A DNA stretch of 51,614 nucleotides from the IMG/VR virus record IMGVR_UViG_3300009079_002130, positions 1 to 51,614 of that record, one strand, 5' to 3'. Of the stretch, positions 38,542-46,894 are shown piece by piece. The notes beneath the pieces were generated by a model. It worked only from the letters and a program-made list of their open reading frames with translations. It was not told the origin of the DNA and did not search any database. The translations under genes were made by a program, and so were the position numbers. This stretch comes from a virus. Position 1 is the first letter of the stretch. Each line of letters begins with the position of its first letter.

Positions 38542-39176
38542 AACATTTTCTAGATCTTGGTGCTCATAAATTAGAAGGTTTAAAGGAATTTACCGAAAAG
38601 TTGAATATTAATAAAGAATGGAATGTTTATTCCTATGAGCCCAATATTTTAGTTCATGAAGAATCTGAAAAAATTATTGAAACTATAAAAAATAATTATG
38701 CATATTTTGAATTTAATAAAAAGGCAGTTATGGATGAAAGTGGAACAATAACCTTTAATGGGCATAAAGGTGCTTGGAAAGATCAAACTAAATCTGATTT
38801 TATGGAGGGATACACTACTGGATCAAATGCTTTAGATACTAATCCATTGATTGATATTGGTAATGGTGTGATTTTTGATGTTTTTCAATATGATGTTGAA
38901 TGTGTTGATATTGATGATATCTTAGAGAGTATTTGTAATAAAGATTCTGAGGCAGAGATTTACATTAAATGTGATATTGAAGGATCTGAATTTGTAGTTC
39001 TTCCTAAAATTATTGAATCTGAATATGTACATTATATCAAAGAGATGTATATTGAATGGCATGAGCGTATGTGGTTTCATGAAGGAAATGTGGGAATTAT
39101 CAATAAACAAAAAGAAAGACAAGTTTATACTTCTAATCTTAAAAAATTAGGAATTAAGTGTTTCGTTCATCATTAA
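38538..39176 (+). CDS. FkbM-family methyltransferase
   Basis: 212 residues. FLDLGAHKLEGLKEF is a variant SAM motif I, WNVYSYEPNI the motif II acidic residue, VDIDDILESI and IYIKCDIEGSEFVVLPKI the hallmark FkbM DIEGxE motif. FkbM enzymes O-methylate hydroxyls on sugars or polyketides. Fourth methyltransferase of the block. Confidence 0.85.
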   Translation: MKHFLDLGAHKLEGLKEFTEKLNINKEWNVYSYEPNILVHEESEKIIETIKNNYAYFEFNKKAVMDESGTITFNGHKGAWKDQTKSDFMEGYTTGSNALDTNPLIDIGNGVIFDVFQYDVECVDIDDILESICNKDSEAEIYIKCDIEGSEFVVLPKIIESEYVHYIKEMYIEWHERMWFHEGNVGIINKQKERQVYTSNLKKLGIKCFVHH

Positions 39177-39177
39177 T

Positions 39178-39969
39178 ATGGATAAAAATAAAGCGGCATA
39201 TAAATTAAAAAATCTTTCTCCGGTATATTATCTTAATCTTGATGGGCAACCAGAAAGAAAGGAATATATGGAAGAGCAGTTTAAGTATTGGGAGATTGAA
39301 GATTATACTCGTATCTCTGCGTATGATGGAAGAGAAGATGACCTGAGTGATATTATAAAAGGTCGCTATCCTGAGAATATGACCTCTGGTGAGATTGGGT
39401 GTACAACTTCTCATCTCAAGGCACTCCAGCACTGGATAGAGACCTCTGACAGTCCTTATGCAGTTATTATGGAAGATGATGTGGATTTACAACTTGCCAG
39501 ATGCTGGAACTTTACCTGGAATGATATTATTGCCAAGGTTCCTTATGATTATGATGTAATTCAACTTGCCATTATCTGTACTGGTGATTTGCATGTAAAA
39601 CTTCATAAGAGATTTGTGAATGATTTTTCAACTGCTGCTTATATGATTACTCGTCACCATGCCGAAAAGATTCTAAGGCATCATGTTCGTGGAGATAAGT
39701 ATAAGTTAGATAATGGTGTAAAACCCAGAGCAGTTGCGGACGACTTGATTTACAATTCTGGCAATACCTTTTCTATTCCTCTGTTCCTTTATAAGATTTC
39801 TTTAGGTTCTTCTATTCATCCTGAGCACATTGATGTCTTTCATCGTCAGAGTCACGATGGTCTCCTCAACTTTTGGGAGAACCAGGGTGCTGATATGACA
39901 ATTGATGACCTGATGAACTATGACCCTTATCTGGGAAGAATCACAAATCCCTCCCCGCCACCAAGTTAG
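39178..39969 (+). CDS. GT25-family glycosyltransferase
   Basis: 263 residues. VYYLNLDGQPERKEYMEEQF is the GT25 N-terminal motif, GCTTSHLKALQHW and YAVIMEDDVDLQLAR (with EDD) the donor-binding motifs, and FSTAAYMITRHHAEKILRHH a later motif. LPS/glycoprotein beta-galactosyl- or glucosyltransferase type. Codon use is nearer the phage core than that of most of the block. Last gene before the early promoter at 39990. Confidence 0.85.
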   Translation: MDKNKAAYKLKNLSPVYYLNLDGQPERKEYMEEQFKYWEIEDYTRISAYDGREDDLSDIIKGRYPENMTSGEIGCTTSHLKALQHWIETSDSPYAVIMEDDVDLQLARCWNFTWNDIIAKVPYDYDVIQLAIICTGDLHVKLHKRFVNDFSTAAYMITRHHAEKILRHHVRGDKYKLDNGVKPRAVADDLIYNSGNTFSIPLFLYKISLGSSIHPEHIDVFHRQSHDGLLNFWENQGADMTIDDLMNYDPYLGRITNPSPPPS

Positions 39970-39983
39970 GGTCTTCTGACTCG

Positions 39984-40007
39984 GGGCACTTGACATTGCC
40001 CTCCTTT
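39984..40007 (+). terminator. terminator with promoter -35 box in the loop
   Basis: GGGCA (39984-39988) pairs with TGCCC (39997-40001), followed by TCCTTT. The loop CTTGACAT holds the -35 box of the next promoter. Confidence 0.6.
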
Positions 40008-40018
40008 GCCTATATAAT
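39990..40018 (+). promoter_or_regulatory. sigma70-type early promoter for hli genes
   Basis: TTGACA (39990-39995) in the terminator loop, 17-bp spacer, TATAAT (40013-40018). Start codon of the hli gene 24 bp downstream. Confidence 0.87.
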
Positions 40019-40042
40019 GACATAGTTCTTAATGAAACTACG

Positions 40043-40252
40043 ATGACCGTTACGACCAATGAGCACGGGCAACAAAACCTGTTCGCAAAGGAACCTGAAA
40101 TGTATGTGTCTCCAACTGATGCAGAGCGTTATGCACTTGAGACTTATGCAGAGAAGGCAGAAAAAGCAAATTCAAGATGGGCGATGCTAGGATTTGTTGC
40201 CGCAGTTGTTTCTTATGCACTCACAGGACACCTATTCTTTGGTGTAATCTGA
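40043..40252 (+). CDS. hli: high-light-inducible protein (Hli/Hlip)
   Basis: 69 residues. One membrane helix with the chlorophyll-binding signature EKANSRWAMLGFVAAVVSYA (ExxNxRxAMxGF) and an acidic N-terminus. Hli proteins protect photosystem II and its assembly intermediates from light damage; cyanophages carry them with psbA to keep photosynthesis going during infection. Same transcript as the tiny gene and second hli downstream. Confidence 0.93.
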   Translation: MTVTTNEHGQQNLFAKEPEMYVSPTDAERYALETYAEKAEKANSRWAMLGFVAAVVSYALTGHLFFGVI

Positions 40253-40338
40253 TGAACGAACTCATTTTTACCGTAACGATTATTTCTTTTCTTGTGCTTC
40301 TGGCACACTCTATCAATCAACTTTCCGACACTTACTAA
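40252..40338 (+). CDS. 28-residue single-span membrane peptide, unknown function
   Basis: Starts in a TGATG overlap with the hli stop (ATG 40252) and ends 11 bases before the second hli start. The product MNELIFTVTIISFLVLLAHS plus a short polar tail (INQLSDTY) is one membrane helix. Its place between two hli genes suggests a photosystem-associated micropeptide, but no known Psb/Psa/Pet subunit matches by eye. Confidence 0.5.
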   Translation: MNELIFTVTIISFLVLLAHSINQLSDTY

Positions 40339-40349
40339 GGAGAAACAAA

Positions 40350-40469
40350 ATGAAATTTGGATTTACTGAAACTGCCGAACTTTGGAATGGAAGACTTGCT
40401 ATGCTTGGATTCGTAATTGCTGTAGGTACTTATCTTACCACCGGGCAAATTCTTCCGGGAGTATGGTGA
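40350..40469 (+). CDS. hli: short high-light-inducible protein (second hli)
   Basis: 39 residues. FTETAELWNGRLAMLGFVIA matches the Hli signature ExxNxRxAMxGF, with ETGQILPGVW-like tail (actual TTGQILPGVW). A clear AAGGAG ribosome site lies upstream. It is a minimal one-helix Hlip, shorter than the first copy. Its last seven bases overlap the next tiny gene. Confidence 0.88.
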   Translation: MKFGFTETAELWNGRLAMLGFVIAVGTYLTTGQILPGVW

Positions 40470-40552
40470 CTTCTGATATTATCGCAATATTCTGTGGAAT
40501 ACTTATATCGGCAATACTACTAAATGTATTGAAACTCTCAAATAAAAAATAG
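40463..40552 (+). CDS. 29-residue single-span membrane peptide, unknown function
   Basis: ATG 40463 (or GTG 40466), overlapping the hli stop. The product begins MVTSDIIAIFCGILISAILL then has a basic tail (NVLKLSNKK). One transmembrane helix with the positive end predicted to face the cytoplasm. Possibly a photosystem-associated peptide; no homologue recognised. Confidence 0.45.
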   Translation: MVTSDIIAIFCGILISAILLNVLKLSNKK

Positions 40553-40560
40553 CAATATCA

Positions 40561-40595
40561 ATCCTTCTTTCTAAATACGGAGAGAAGGATTTTTT
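40561..40595 (+). terminator. terminator enclosing a late promoter box
   Basis: ATCCTTCT (40561-40568) pairs with AGAAGGAT (40583-40590), followed by Ts. The loop contains CTAAATA. Confidence 0.75.
40571..40577 (+). promoter_or_regulatory. late promoter (CTAAATA) within terminator loop
   Basis: CTAAATA 21 bp before ATG 40598, in the loop of the preceding terminator. Confidence 0.6.
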
Positions 40596-40597
40596 GT

Positions 40598-40759
40598 ATG
40601 CCCAGAGGACAATTGACTAAAGAAGAAATGAAGTATCAGGTCCTAAAGTTGAAGCAGAAACTTCAGAACGAACAGATTACTTATACCTCAGACCCCAAAG
40701 CACTTGCGGACCAATACTTGAATATGGTTCTGGATAAAATTAACGAATATTCCTGCTGA
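40598..40759 (+). CDS. small conserved cyanophage protein, unknown function
   Basis: 53 residues, helical and charged, beginning MPRGQLTKEEMKYQVLKLKQ. This start and composition are those of a small gene seen repeatedly in cyanomyoviruses. Late promoter upstream; it ends 45 bp before the psbA promoter. Function unknown. Confidence 0.65.
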   Translation: MPRGQLTKEEMKYQVLKLKQKLQNEQITYTSDPKALADQYLNMVLDKINEYSC

Positions 40760-40804
40760 CAAAGGGTTCTTATTTATACTGTGCCAGTTAGGTAATTGGA
40801 CCTA

Positions 40805-40833
40805 TTGACAGGATTTGCTGACAGTGTTATTAT
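40805..40833 (+). promoter_or_regulatory. psbA promoter
   Basis: TTGACA (40805-40810), 17-bp spacer, TATTAT (40828-40833); followed by a ~140-nt structured leader before the psbA ATG. Confidence 0.85.
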
Positions 40834-40842
40834 ATATACATA

Positions 40843-40955
40843 CACGGGGTTAAGAACCGTGTCTTCTCCAACCGGGATCACGAGAAGTAAAGCATCCCTC
40901 ATATCCACGATAGAGGGTGTCGTGGAGTATACTGTACCCAGTTCGTCCCCCGAAC
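40843..40955 (+). other. structured psbA 5' leader
   Basis: Several hairpins: CACGG/CCGTG (40843-40847, 40857-40861), CTTCTC/GAGAAG (40863-40868, 40882-40887), CCCTC/GAGGG (40896-40900, 40913-40917) with an alternative pairing CCACGA/TCGTGG (40905-40910, 40920-40925), and GTTCG/CGAAC (40941-40945, 40951-40955). The alternative pairings could allow switching. No Shine-Dalgarno is visible before the ATG. Confidence 0.5.
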
Positions 40956-40977
40956 TCATATTTACCCTTTTAATTAA

Positions 40978-43433
<2,456 letters not shown>

Positions 43434-43441
43434 TATAATTG

Positions 43442-43468
43442 AGAGATCCTTTACGGGTCTCTTTTTTT
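43442..43468 (+). terminator. intrinsic terminator after psbA
   Basis: AGAGATCC (43442-43449) pairs with GGGTCTCT (43455-43462, one G-U), followed by Ts. Confidence 0.88.
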
Positions 43469-43492
43469 ATGCTATAATGGACTTTAAGATTT

Positions 43493-43500
43493 TATAAATA
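43493..43500 (+). promoter_or_regulatory. T4-like late promoter (TATAAATA)
   Basis: Perfect box followed by GTTAAAAGATT, 21 bp before the EndoVII-like gene. Confidence 0.85.
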
Positions 43501-43521
43501 GTTAAAAGATTAAACACCATA

Positions 43522-44043
43522 ATGAGAACCACGAAGATTTGTAGAACCTGCACCAAAGAACTTCCCACTTCTGATTTTAGAGAAGGTCGTAGAAGGTGCA
43601 TTAGATGTGAAGAAAAAACCTATGCCGAAAACTGGTCTAATAAAACTCACATTACTTGTAATAAATGTGGTGTAGAAAAACTAATTTCCGAATACTACAA
43701 AGGTCATAAGAGATGTAAGGAATGTTATAGTAAAGATTATAAGGATAAAAAACCTTCTTATGATGATAAGAAGAATTATATGTTAAAATATACTTATGGT
43801 GAAGATTTTGGATTGGAGCAATACAAAAACATCTTACAAGAACAGAATGAAGTATGTGCTATTTGCTTTAATCCAAATACTAATGGTAGAAAAGATAGTA
43901 ACAACCTTTATGTAGACCACGACCATAAGACAGGTAAAGTCCGGGGATTACTTTGTAGTAACTGCAACAGAATGTTAGGATTGGTTGGAGACAACTTAAA
44001 TACATTAAGTAGTGCAGTTAAATACCTACAAAAGCACCAATAA
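43522..44043 (+). CDS. EndoVII-family (HNH) endonuclease downstream of psbA, F-CphI-like position
   Basis: 173 residues. Two small zinc-binding motifs at the N-terminus (CRTCTKELPTSDF...RCIRCEE, CNKCGVEKLISEYYK...RCKEC). The catalytic region has CAICFNP, LYVDHDHKTGKVRGLLC and SNCNRMLGLVGDN, typical of recombination endonuclease VII-type HNH enzymes. In cyanophage S-PM2 a homing endonuclease (F-CphI) is encoded at this same place after psbA and helps psbA intron mobility; this gene may play that role for one of the ORF-less introns. Late promoter upstream. Confidence 0.85.
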   Translation: MRTTKICRTCTKELPTSDFREGRRRCIRCEEKTYAENWSNKTHITCNKCGVEKLISEYYKGHKRCKECYSKDYKDKKPSYDDKKNYMLKYTYGEDFGLEQYKNILQEQNEVCAICFNPNTNGRKDSNNLYVDHDHKTGKVRGLLCSNCNRMLGLVGDNLNTLSSAVKYLQKHQ

Positions 44044-44044
44044 G

Positions 44045-44110
44045 ATGCTAACAATCCTCACAGCCTTCATAGCATTCGGAGTGCTCCTCTTTCTAATGTC
44101 TCTGATATAA
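44045..44110 (+). CDS. 21-residue hydrophobic micropeptide, copy A
   Basis: ATG 44045 one base after the preceding stop. The product starts MLTILTAFIAFGVLLF and is a single membrane helix throughout. Nearly the same peptide occurs at 45110. A small ORF could be chance, but two diverged copies preserving the reading frame support it. Confidence 0.5.
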   Translation: MLTILTAFIAFGVLLFLMSLI

Positions 44111-44115
44111 TAGAA

Positions 44116-44123
44116 TATAAATA
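44116..44123 (+). promoter_or_regulatory. T4-like late promoter (TATAAATA)
   Basis: Perfect box 20 bp before ATG 44144. Confidence 0.85.
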
Positions 44124-44143
44124 TCTAAGAAATATAATTTTTG

Positions 44144-45097
44144 ATGGAAGAACTTTCAGAATTATTTAAAATAGTTGCAGAAGAAAATAAAAAGAAAAAA
44201 CTAGAGATAGAATCTTTAGTTGGTGATTCTTTTGAGACACTTTTTATTGAGCAACTGAAACCCAAAAAGAAAAAAATTATTCAAAAGAAAATACAAGAAC
44301 CTCAAATTGTTGAAGTAGTAGAAGTAAAAAAAGATACTTTAATAGAAAAATCATTAGGTTTATTATCTGAACCATCAGATACTAAACATAAGAATGATCC
44401 AATTACACCATTAGATCAAAAGTTTGCCACTTTTGATGATCTTCAGAAACATTACAGCACTTTCCTTTCTCGTATTCAGCAACAACTCTCTACATTAGGT
44501 GGAGGTGGTGAAACTCAAATAAGATACTTGGATGATGTTGTTGGTGTTGCAACCAATTCAAGTAATTATAATTCAAAATTTTTACAATGGGATTCTTCAT
44601 CAAATACAGCAGAATTTGTTAATATCAATTCAGGAAATATTGTTGGTATTGTTACGGGATATTATGGAAGTTTTTATGATACCACAACACAAAATGCAGT
44701 AGGAGTTAATACATATCAACCAGTTACAATCAATACAACTGATATATCAAATCAAGTATCTATCGCAAATAGTTCTCATATTGTCGTTGCAAACTCTGGA
44801 ATATATAATATTCAATTTTCTTTACAAATTGATAAATCACAAGGTTCTCTAGCACATGTTTATATTTGGTTGAAAAAAAATGGAGTAGATGTTCCAAATA
44901 GTGCAACAGAATTAGCAGTTCAAGGAACCAATTCCGAAGTTGTTGCTGCTTGGAACTTTGTAGTATCTGCTTCTGCAAATGATTATTATGAACTTATGTG
45001 GAGTTCTACTGACGATCATATTCAAATCAAAGCAAGGACCGCAAGTGGAGTTGTTCCTGCTATTCCATCAATCATTCTCACAGTAGTCTCTGTATAA
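44144..45097 (+). CDS. virion structural protein with C-terminal jelly-roll (C1q/TNF-like) domain
   Basis: 317 residues from ATG 44144 (preceded by in-frame TTG). N-terminus: helical, charged (EELSELFKIVAEENKKKKLE, then KPKKKKIIQKK), typical of cyanomyovirus baseplate/fibre-linked proteins. A Gly-rich hinge (QQLSTLGGGGETQIRYLDDV) precedes beta-rich repeats. The last ~145 residues (AVGVNTYQPVTINTTDISNQ to PAIPSIILTVVSV) look like a beta-sandwich of the C1q/TNF-type, with ANSGIYNIQFSLQIDKSQ. It could be a receptor-binding or fibre-tip part. Late expression supports a structural role. Confidence 0.7.
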   Translation: MEELSELFKIVAEENKKKKLEIESLVGDSFETLFIEQLKPKKKKIIQKKIQEPQIVEVVEVKKDTLIEKSLGLLSEPSDTKHKNDPITPLDQKFATFDDLQKHYSTFLSRIQQQLSTLGGGGETQIRYLDDVVGVATNSSNYNSKFLQWDSSSNTAEFVNINSGNIVGIVTGYYGSFYDTTTQNAVGVNTYQPVTINTTDISNQVSIANSSHIVVANSGIYNIQFSLQIDKSQGSLAHVYIWLKKNGVDVPNSATELAVQGTNSEVVAAWNFVVSASANDYYELMWSSTDDHIQIKARTASGVVPAIPSIILTVVSV

Positions 45098-45109
45098 TAC
45101 ACAAGATAA

Positions 45110-45175
45110 ATGCTCACAATCCTCACATCCTTCATAGCATTCGGTATGTTCCTTTTCATAATATCTCTGCTATGA
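45110..45175 (+). CDS. 21-residue hydrophobic micropeptide, copy B
   Basis: ATG 45110. The product starts MLTILTSFIAFGMFLF, close to the peptide at 44045 (about two thirds identical, DNA very similar over the first 35 bases). One membrane helix. Its position after the jelly-roll gene mirrors copy A before it. Confidence 0.5.
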   Translation: MLTILTSFIAFGMFLFIISLL

Positions 45176-45201
45176 TACATAAGATAAAACCATAACTCTT
45201 T

Positions 45202-45903
45202 ATGTACGACGCAACTTTTATCAGTGATATTCACCTAGGAACTCCAAGATGTAATACTGAAAAGTTTCTAAAATTTCTAAAAGAACTTAAGACTAAGAAA
45301 TTAGTTTTAGTTGGTGATGTTATTGATATTCATTGTATGGAAAGATATAATACTCGTTGGACCAAAGAACATACTGAATGCGTTCATCAAATACTCAATC
45401 TCGCAAAGAAAGGAACCGAGATTGTTTATATTCTTGGTAATCACGAAGGTATGCTACGAAGGTATTGTGACTTTGAGCACAAGAACTTTAAGATGGTTGA
45501 TGCGTATGTTCATAAGGACTCAAAGGGAAATAAGTTTCTTTGTATTCACGGAGATAAGTATTCGGAGTATTCTTCTGGGTCTTGGAAGCAACTGATGTTC
45601 AATAAAGGTTATGAATTGATTACACCATTAAGTTTATTTCTGGAAAGATTCTTTCGGTTTTCTTTGGTTTATGCTCTGAAGAATAGTGTGCGTGGAAAGA
45701 ATTATATCAATCAATATGAGACCGATATTGCTTCTTATTGTGCCCAAAGAGATAAGAAATATTCTGGTGTAATCTGTGGGCACATACATTCTGGAAATAT
45801 TCGTAACTTTGGTAAGGTGATGTATATGTGTTGTGGAGATTGGTGTGATAGCACCTCTGCGATTGTGGAGAAAAATGGTGTATATTGTTTGGAAAAGTAT
45901 TGA
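45202..45903 (+). CDS. calcineurin-like metallophosphoesterase
   Basis: 233 residues. All five motifs are visible: ATFISDIHLGTP (D-x-H), LVLVGDVIDIHC (G-D), IVYILGNHEGML (G-N-H-E), FLCIHGDKYSEYS, and GVICGHIHSGNIR (G-H-x-H). Closest in style to LpxH/UDP-diacylglucosamine hydrolase-like enzymes. It could dephosphorylate nucleotides, phosphoproteins or lipid A precursors. Its substrate is not determined. Confidence 0.88.
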   Translation: MYDATFISDIHLGTPRCNTEKFLKFLKELKTKKLVLVGDVIDIHCMERYNTRWTKEHTECVHQILNLAKKGTEIVYILGNHEGMLRRYCDFEHKNFKMVDAYVHKDSKGNKFLCIHGDKYSEYSSGSWKQLMFNKGYELITPLSLFLERFFRFSLVYALKNSVRGKNYINQYETDIASYCAQRDKKYSGVICGHIHSGNIRNFGKVMYMCCGDWCDSTSAIVEKNGVYCLEKY

Positions 45904-45911
45904 TTATTTCC

Positions 45912-45940
45912 TTTACAAAAACTCATAAATGACCTATAAT
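45912..45940 (+). promoter_or_regulatory. sigma70-type promoter
   Basis: TTTACA (45912-45917), 17-bp spacer, TATAAT (45935-45940), 20 bp before ATG 45960. Confidence 0.75.
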
Positions 45941-45959
45941 AATCAAAAGACTTCAAAAA

Positions 45960-46274
45960 ATGAAAAAGTATAATACCGAAGATTATTTTTCTGTAATTGA
46001 TAGAAGAACTGGAAGAAAGATTGTAGATTGTGCCGAGTGGTCAGATGCAATGTTGATGTTTGACCTTGATGCACATAATCGCCAAATCACAAGTAATAAG
46101 TTTCTGATGGGTCAGGTGATTGATATTGAAATACCCAAAGCACTTCCTACGAATGAAATTGCTATCAATACCAAACCTTATCAGGACCATCAATATGAGT
46201 GGATGGTTGATAAAATCAATCAACTGCCTCAAATCAAACTTCCAGAAGGTCAACAAAAACCTGTAGTGGTATGA
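45960..46274 (+). CDS. small early protein, unknown function
   Basis: 104 residues, beta/helix mix (YNTEDYFSVIDRRTGRKIVD, then AEWSDAMLMFDLDAHNRQI), no recognised family. Preceded by an early promoter; overlaps the next tiny ORF (ATGATG/TGA). Confidence 0.62.
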   Translation: MKKYNTEDYFSVIDRRTGRKIVDCAEWSDAMLMFDLDAHNRQITSNKFLMGQVIDIEIPKALPTNEIAINTKPYQDHQYEWMVDKINQLPQIKLPEGQQKPVVV

Positions 46275-46360
46275 TGCAAAATATCAATTGGTTTAATGTT
46301 TTCTTTGATTTGTATATCATTTATTGGGGATTCAATTATGGGAGAAATAAGGAAGAATGA
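46271..46360 (+). CDS. 29-residue coupled small ORF
   Basis: ATG 46271 overlaps the upstream TGA and the ORF ends in ATGA overlap with the next. Product begins MMQNINWFNVFFDLYIIYWG, aromatic and hydrophobic, possibly membrane-inserting. The chain of overlaps (45960, 46271, 46357, 46459) suggests a translated series. Confidence 0.45.
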   Translation: MMQNINWFNVFFDLYIIYWGFNYGRNKEE

Positions 46361-46455
46361 ATCATAAGACAACATTATCAGAACAGTTTAGTTATATTTG
46401 GATTTGTTTAAAAGAAACCATCTTAATAACTCTAAATAATCATAAGTCGCAGTAA
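46357..46455 (+). CDS. 32-residue coupled small ORF
   Basis: ATG 46357 in ATGA overlap with the previous ORF; stop 4 bases before the HNH ATG. Product: MNHKTTLSEQFSYIWICLKE then TILITLNNHKSQ. A late promoter box (CTAAATA) lies within it. Unknown function. Confidence 0.42.
   Translation: MNHKTTLSEQFSYIWICLKETILITLNNHKSQ
46432..46438 (+). promoter_or_regulatory. late promoter (CTAAATA)
   Basis: CTAAATA 20 bp before the HNH gene start, inside the preceding small ORF. Confidence 0.6.
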
Positions 46456-46458
46456 CTT

Positions 46459-46830
46459 ATGGGACCTCTCCATTCGCCTAAAGAGTATCTGTTTAATCTT
46501 TGTACAGCAAGTTCTGGGGATGCTAAACGAATATGGAGAAAAGATATCAAAGAGAGTTGGAATCATAAGTGTGCCTATTGTGAGTCCGAAGATAATCTTA
46601 CAATAGATCACATAGTTCCTCAATCAAAAGGTGGATTAGATACTACTACGAATGTAGTGTGCTCTTGTCATTCTTGTAATCAATCTAAGGGGCACGAGCA
46701 CTGGAAACTATGGTATGTACAGCAAGATTTTTATAGTGAAGAACGATTTGATAAAATAGAAAATTGGATGAAACCTCCATTGCCAACTAATCTTTATTCT
46801 TATCGTCCAAGAAAAAATAATGCCTCATAA
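46459..46830 (+). CDS. HNH endonuclease
   Basis: 123 residues. CAYCESEDNLTIDHIVPQSK, then GGLDTTTNVVCSCHSCNQSKG show the HNH core with four zinc cysteines and the catalytic His. It is a single-domain nuclease common near structural genes in cyanophages; it may be a homing endonuclease targeting the neighbouring region or a packaging-associated HNH. Confidence 0.87.
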   Translation: MGPLHSPKEYLFNLCTASSGDAKRIWRKDIKESWNHKCAYCESEDNLTIDHIVPQSKGGLDTTTNVVCSCHSCNQSKGHEHWKLWYVQQDFYSEERFDKIENWMKPPLPTNLYSYRPRKNNAS

Positions 46831-46835
46831 GGTTT

Positions 46836-46843
46836 TATAAATA
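46836..46843 (+). promoter_or_regulatory. T4-like late promoter (TATAAATA)
   Basis: Perfect box 6 bases after the HNH gene; followed by a 16-bp palindrome and a second late box. Confidence 0.85.
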
Positions 46844-46850
46844 ACTCCAA

Positions 46851-46866
46851 GACAGTATATACTGTC
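46851..46866. other. 16-bp perfect palindrome (operator-like)
   Basis: GACAGTATATACTGTC, perfectly self-complementary, lying between two late promoters. Could be a repressor/operator site or a small hairpin at the 5' end of the transcript. Confidence 0.6.
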
Positions 46867-46873
46867 TAATTTT

Positions 46874-46881
46874 GATAAATA
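46874..46881 (+). promoter_or_regulatory. late promoter variant (GATAAATA)
   Basis: GATAAATA 13 bp before ATG 46895, the second of two late boxes for this gene. Confidence 0.5.
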
Positions 46882-46894
46882 CCGATTGCGATAA

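Noticed and set aside
43471-43480. TATAAT at 43473 as a further sigma70 promoter
   Set aside because: No acceptable -35 sequence at 16-18 bp upstream; the TATAAATA late box at 43493 explains expression of the next gene.
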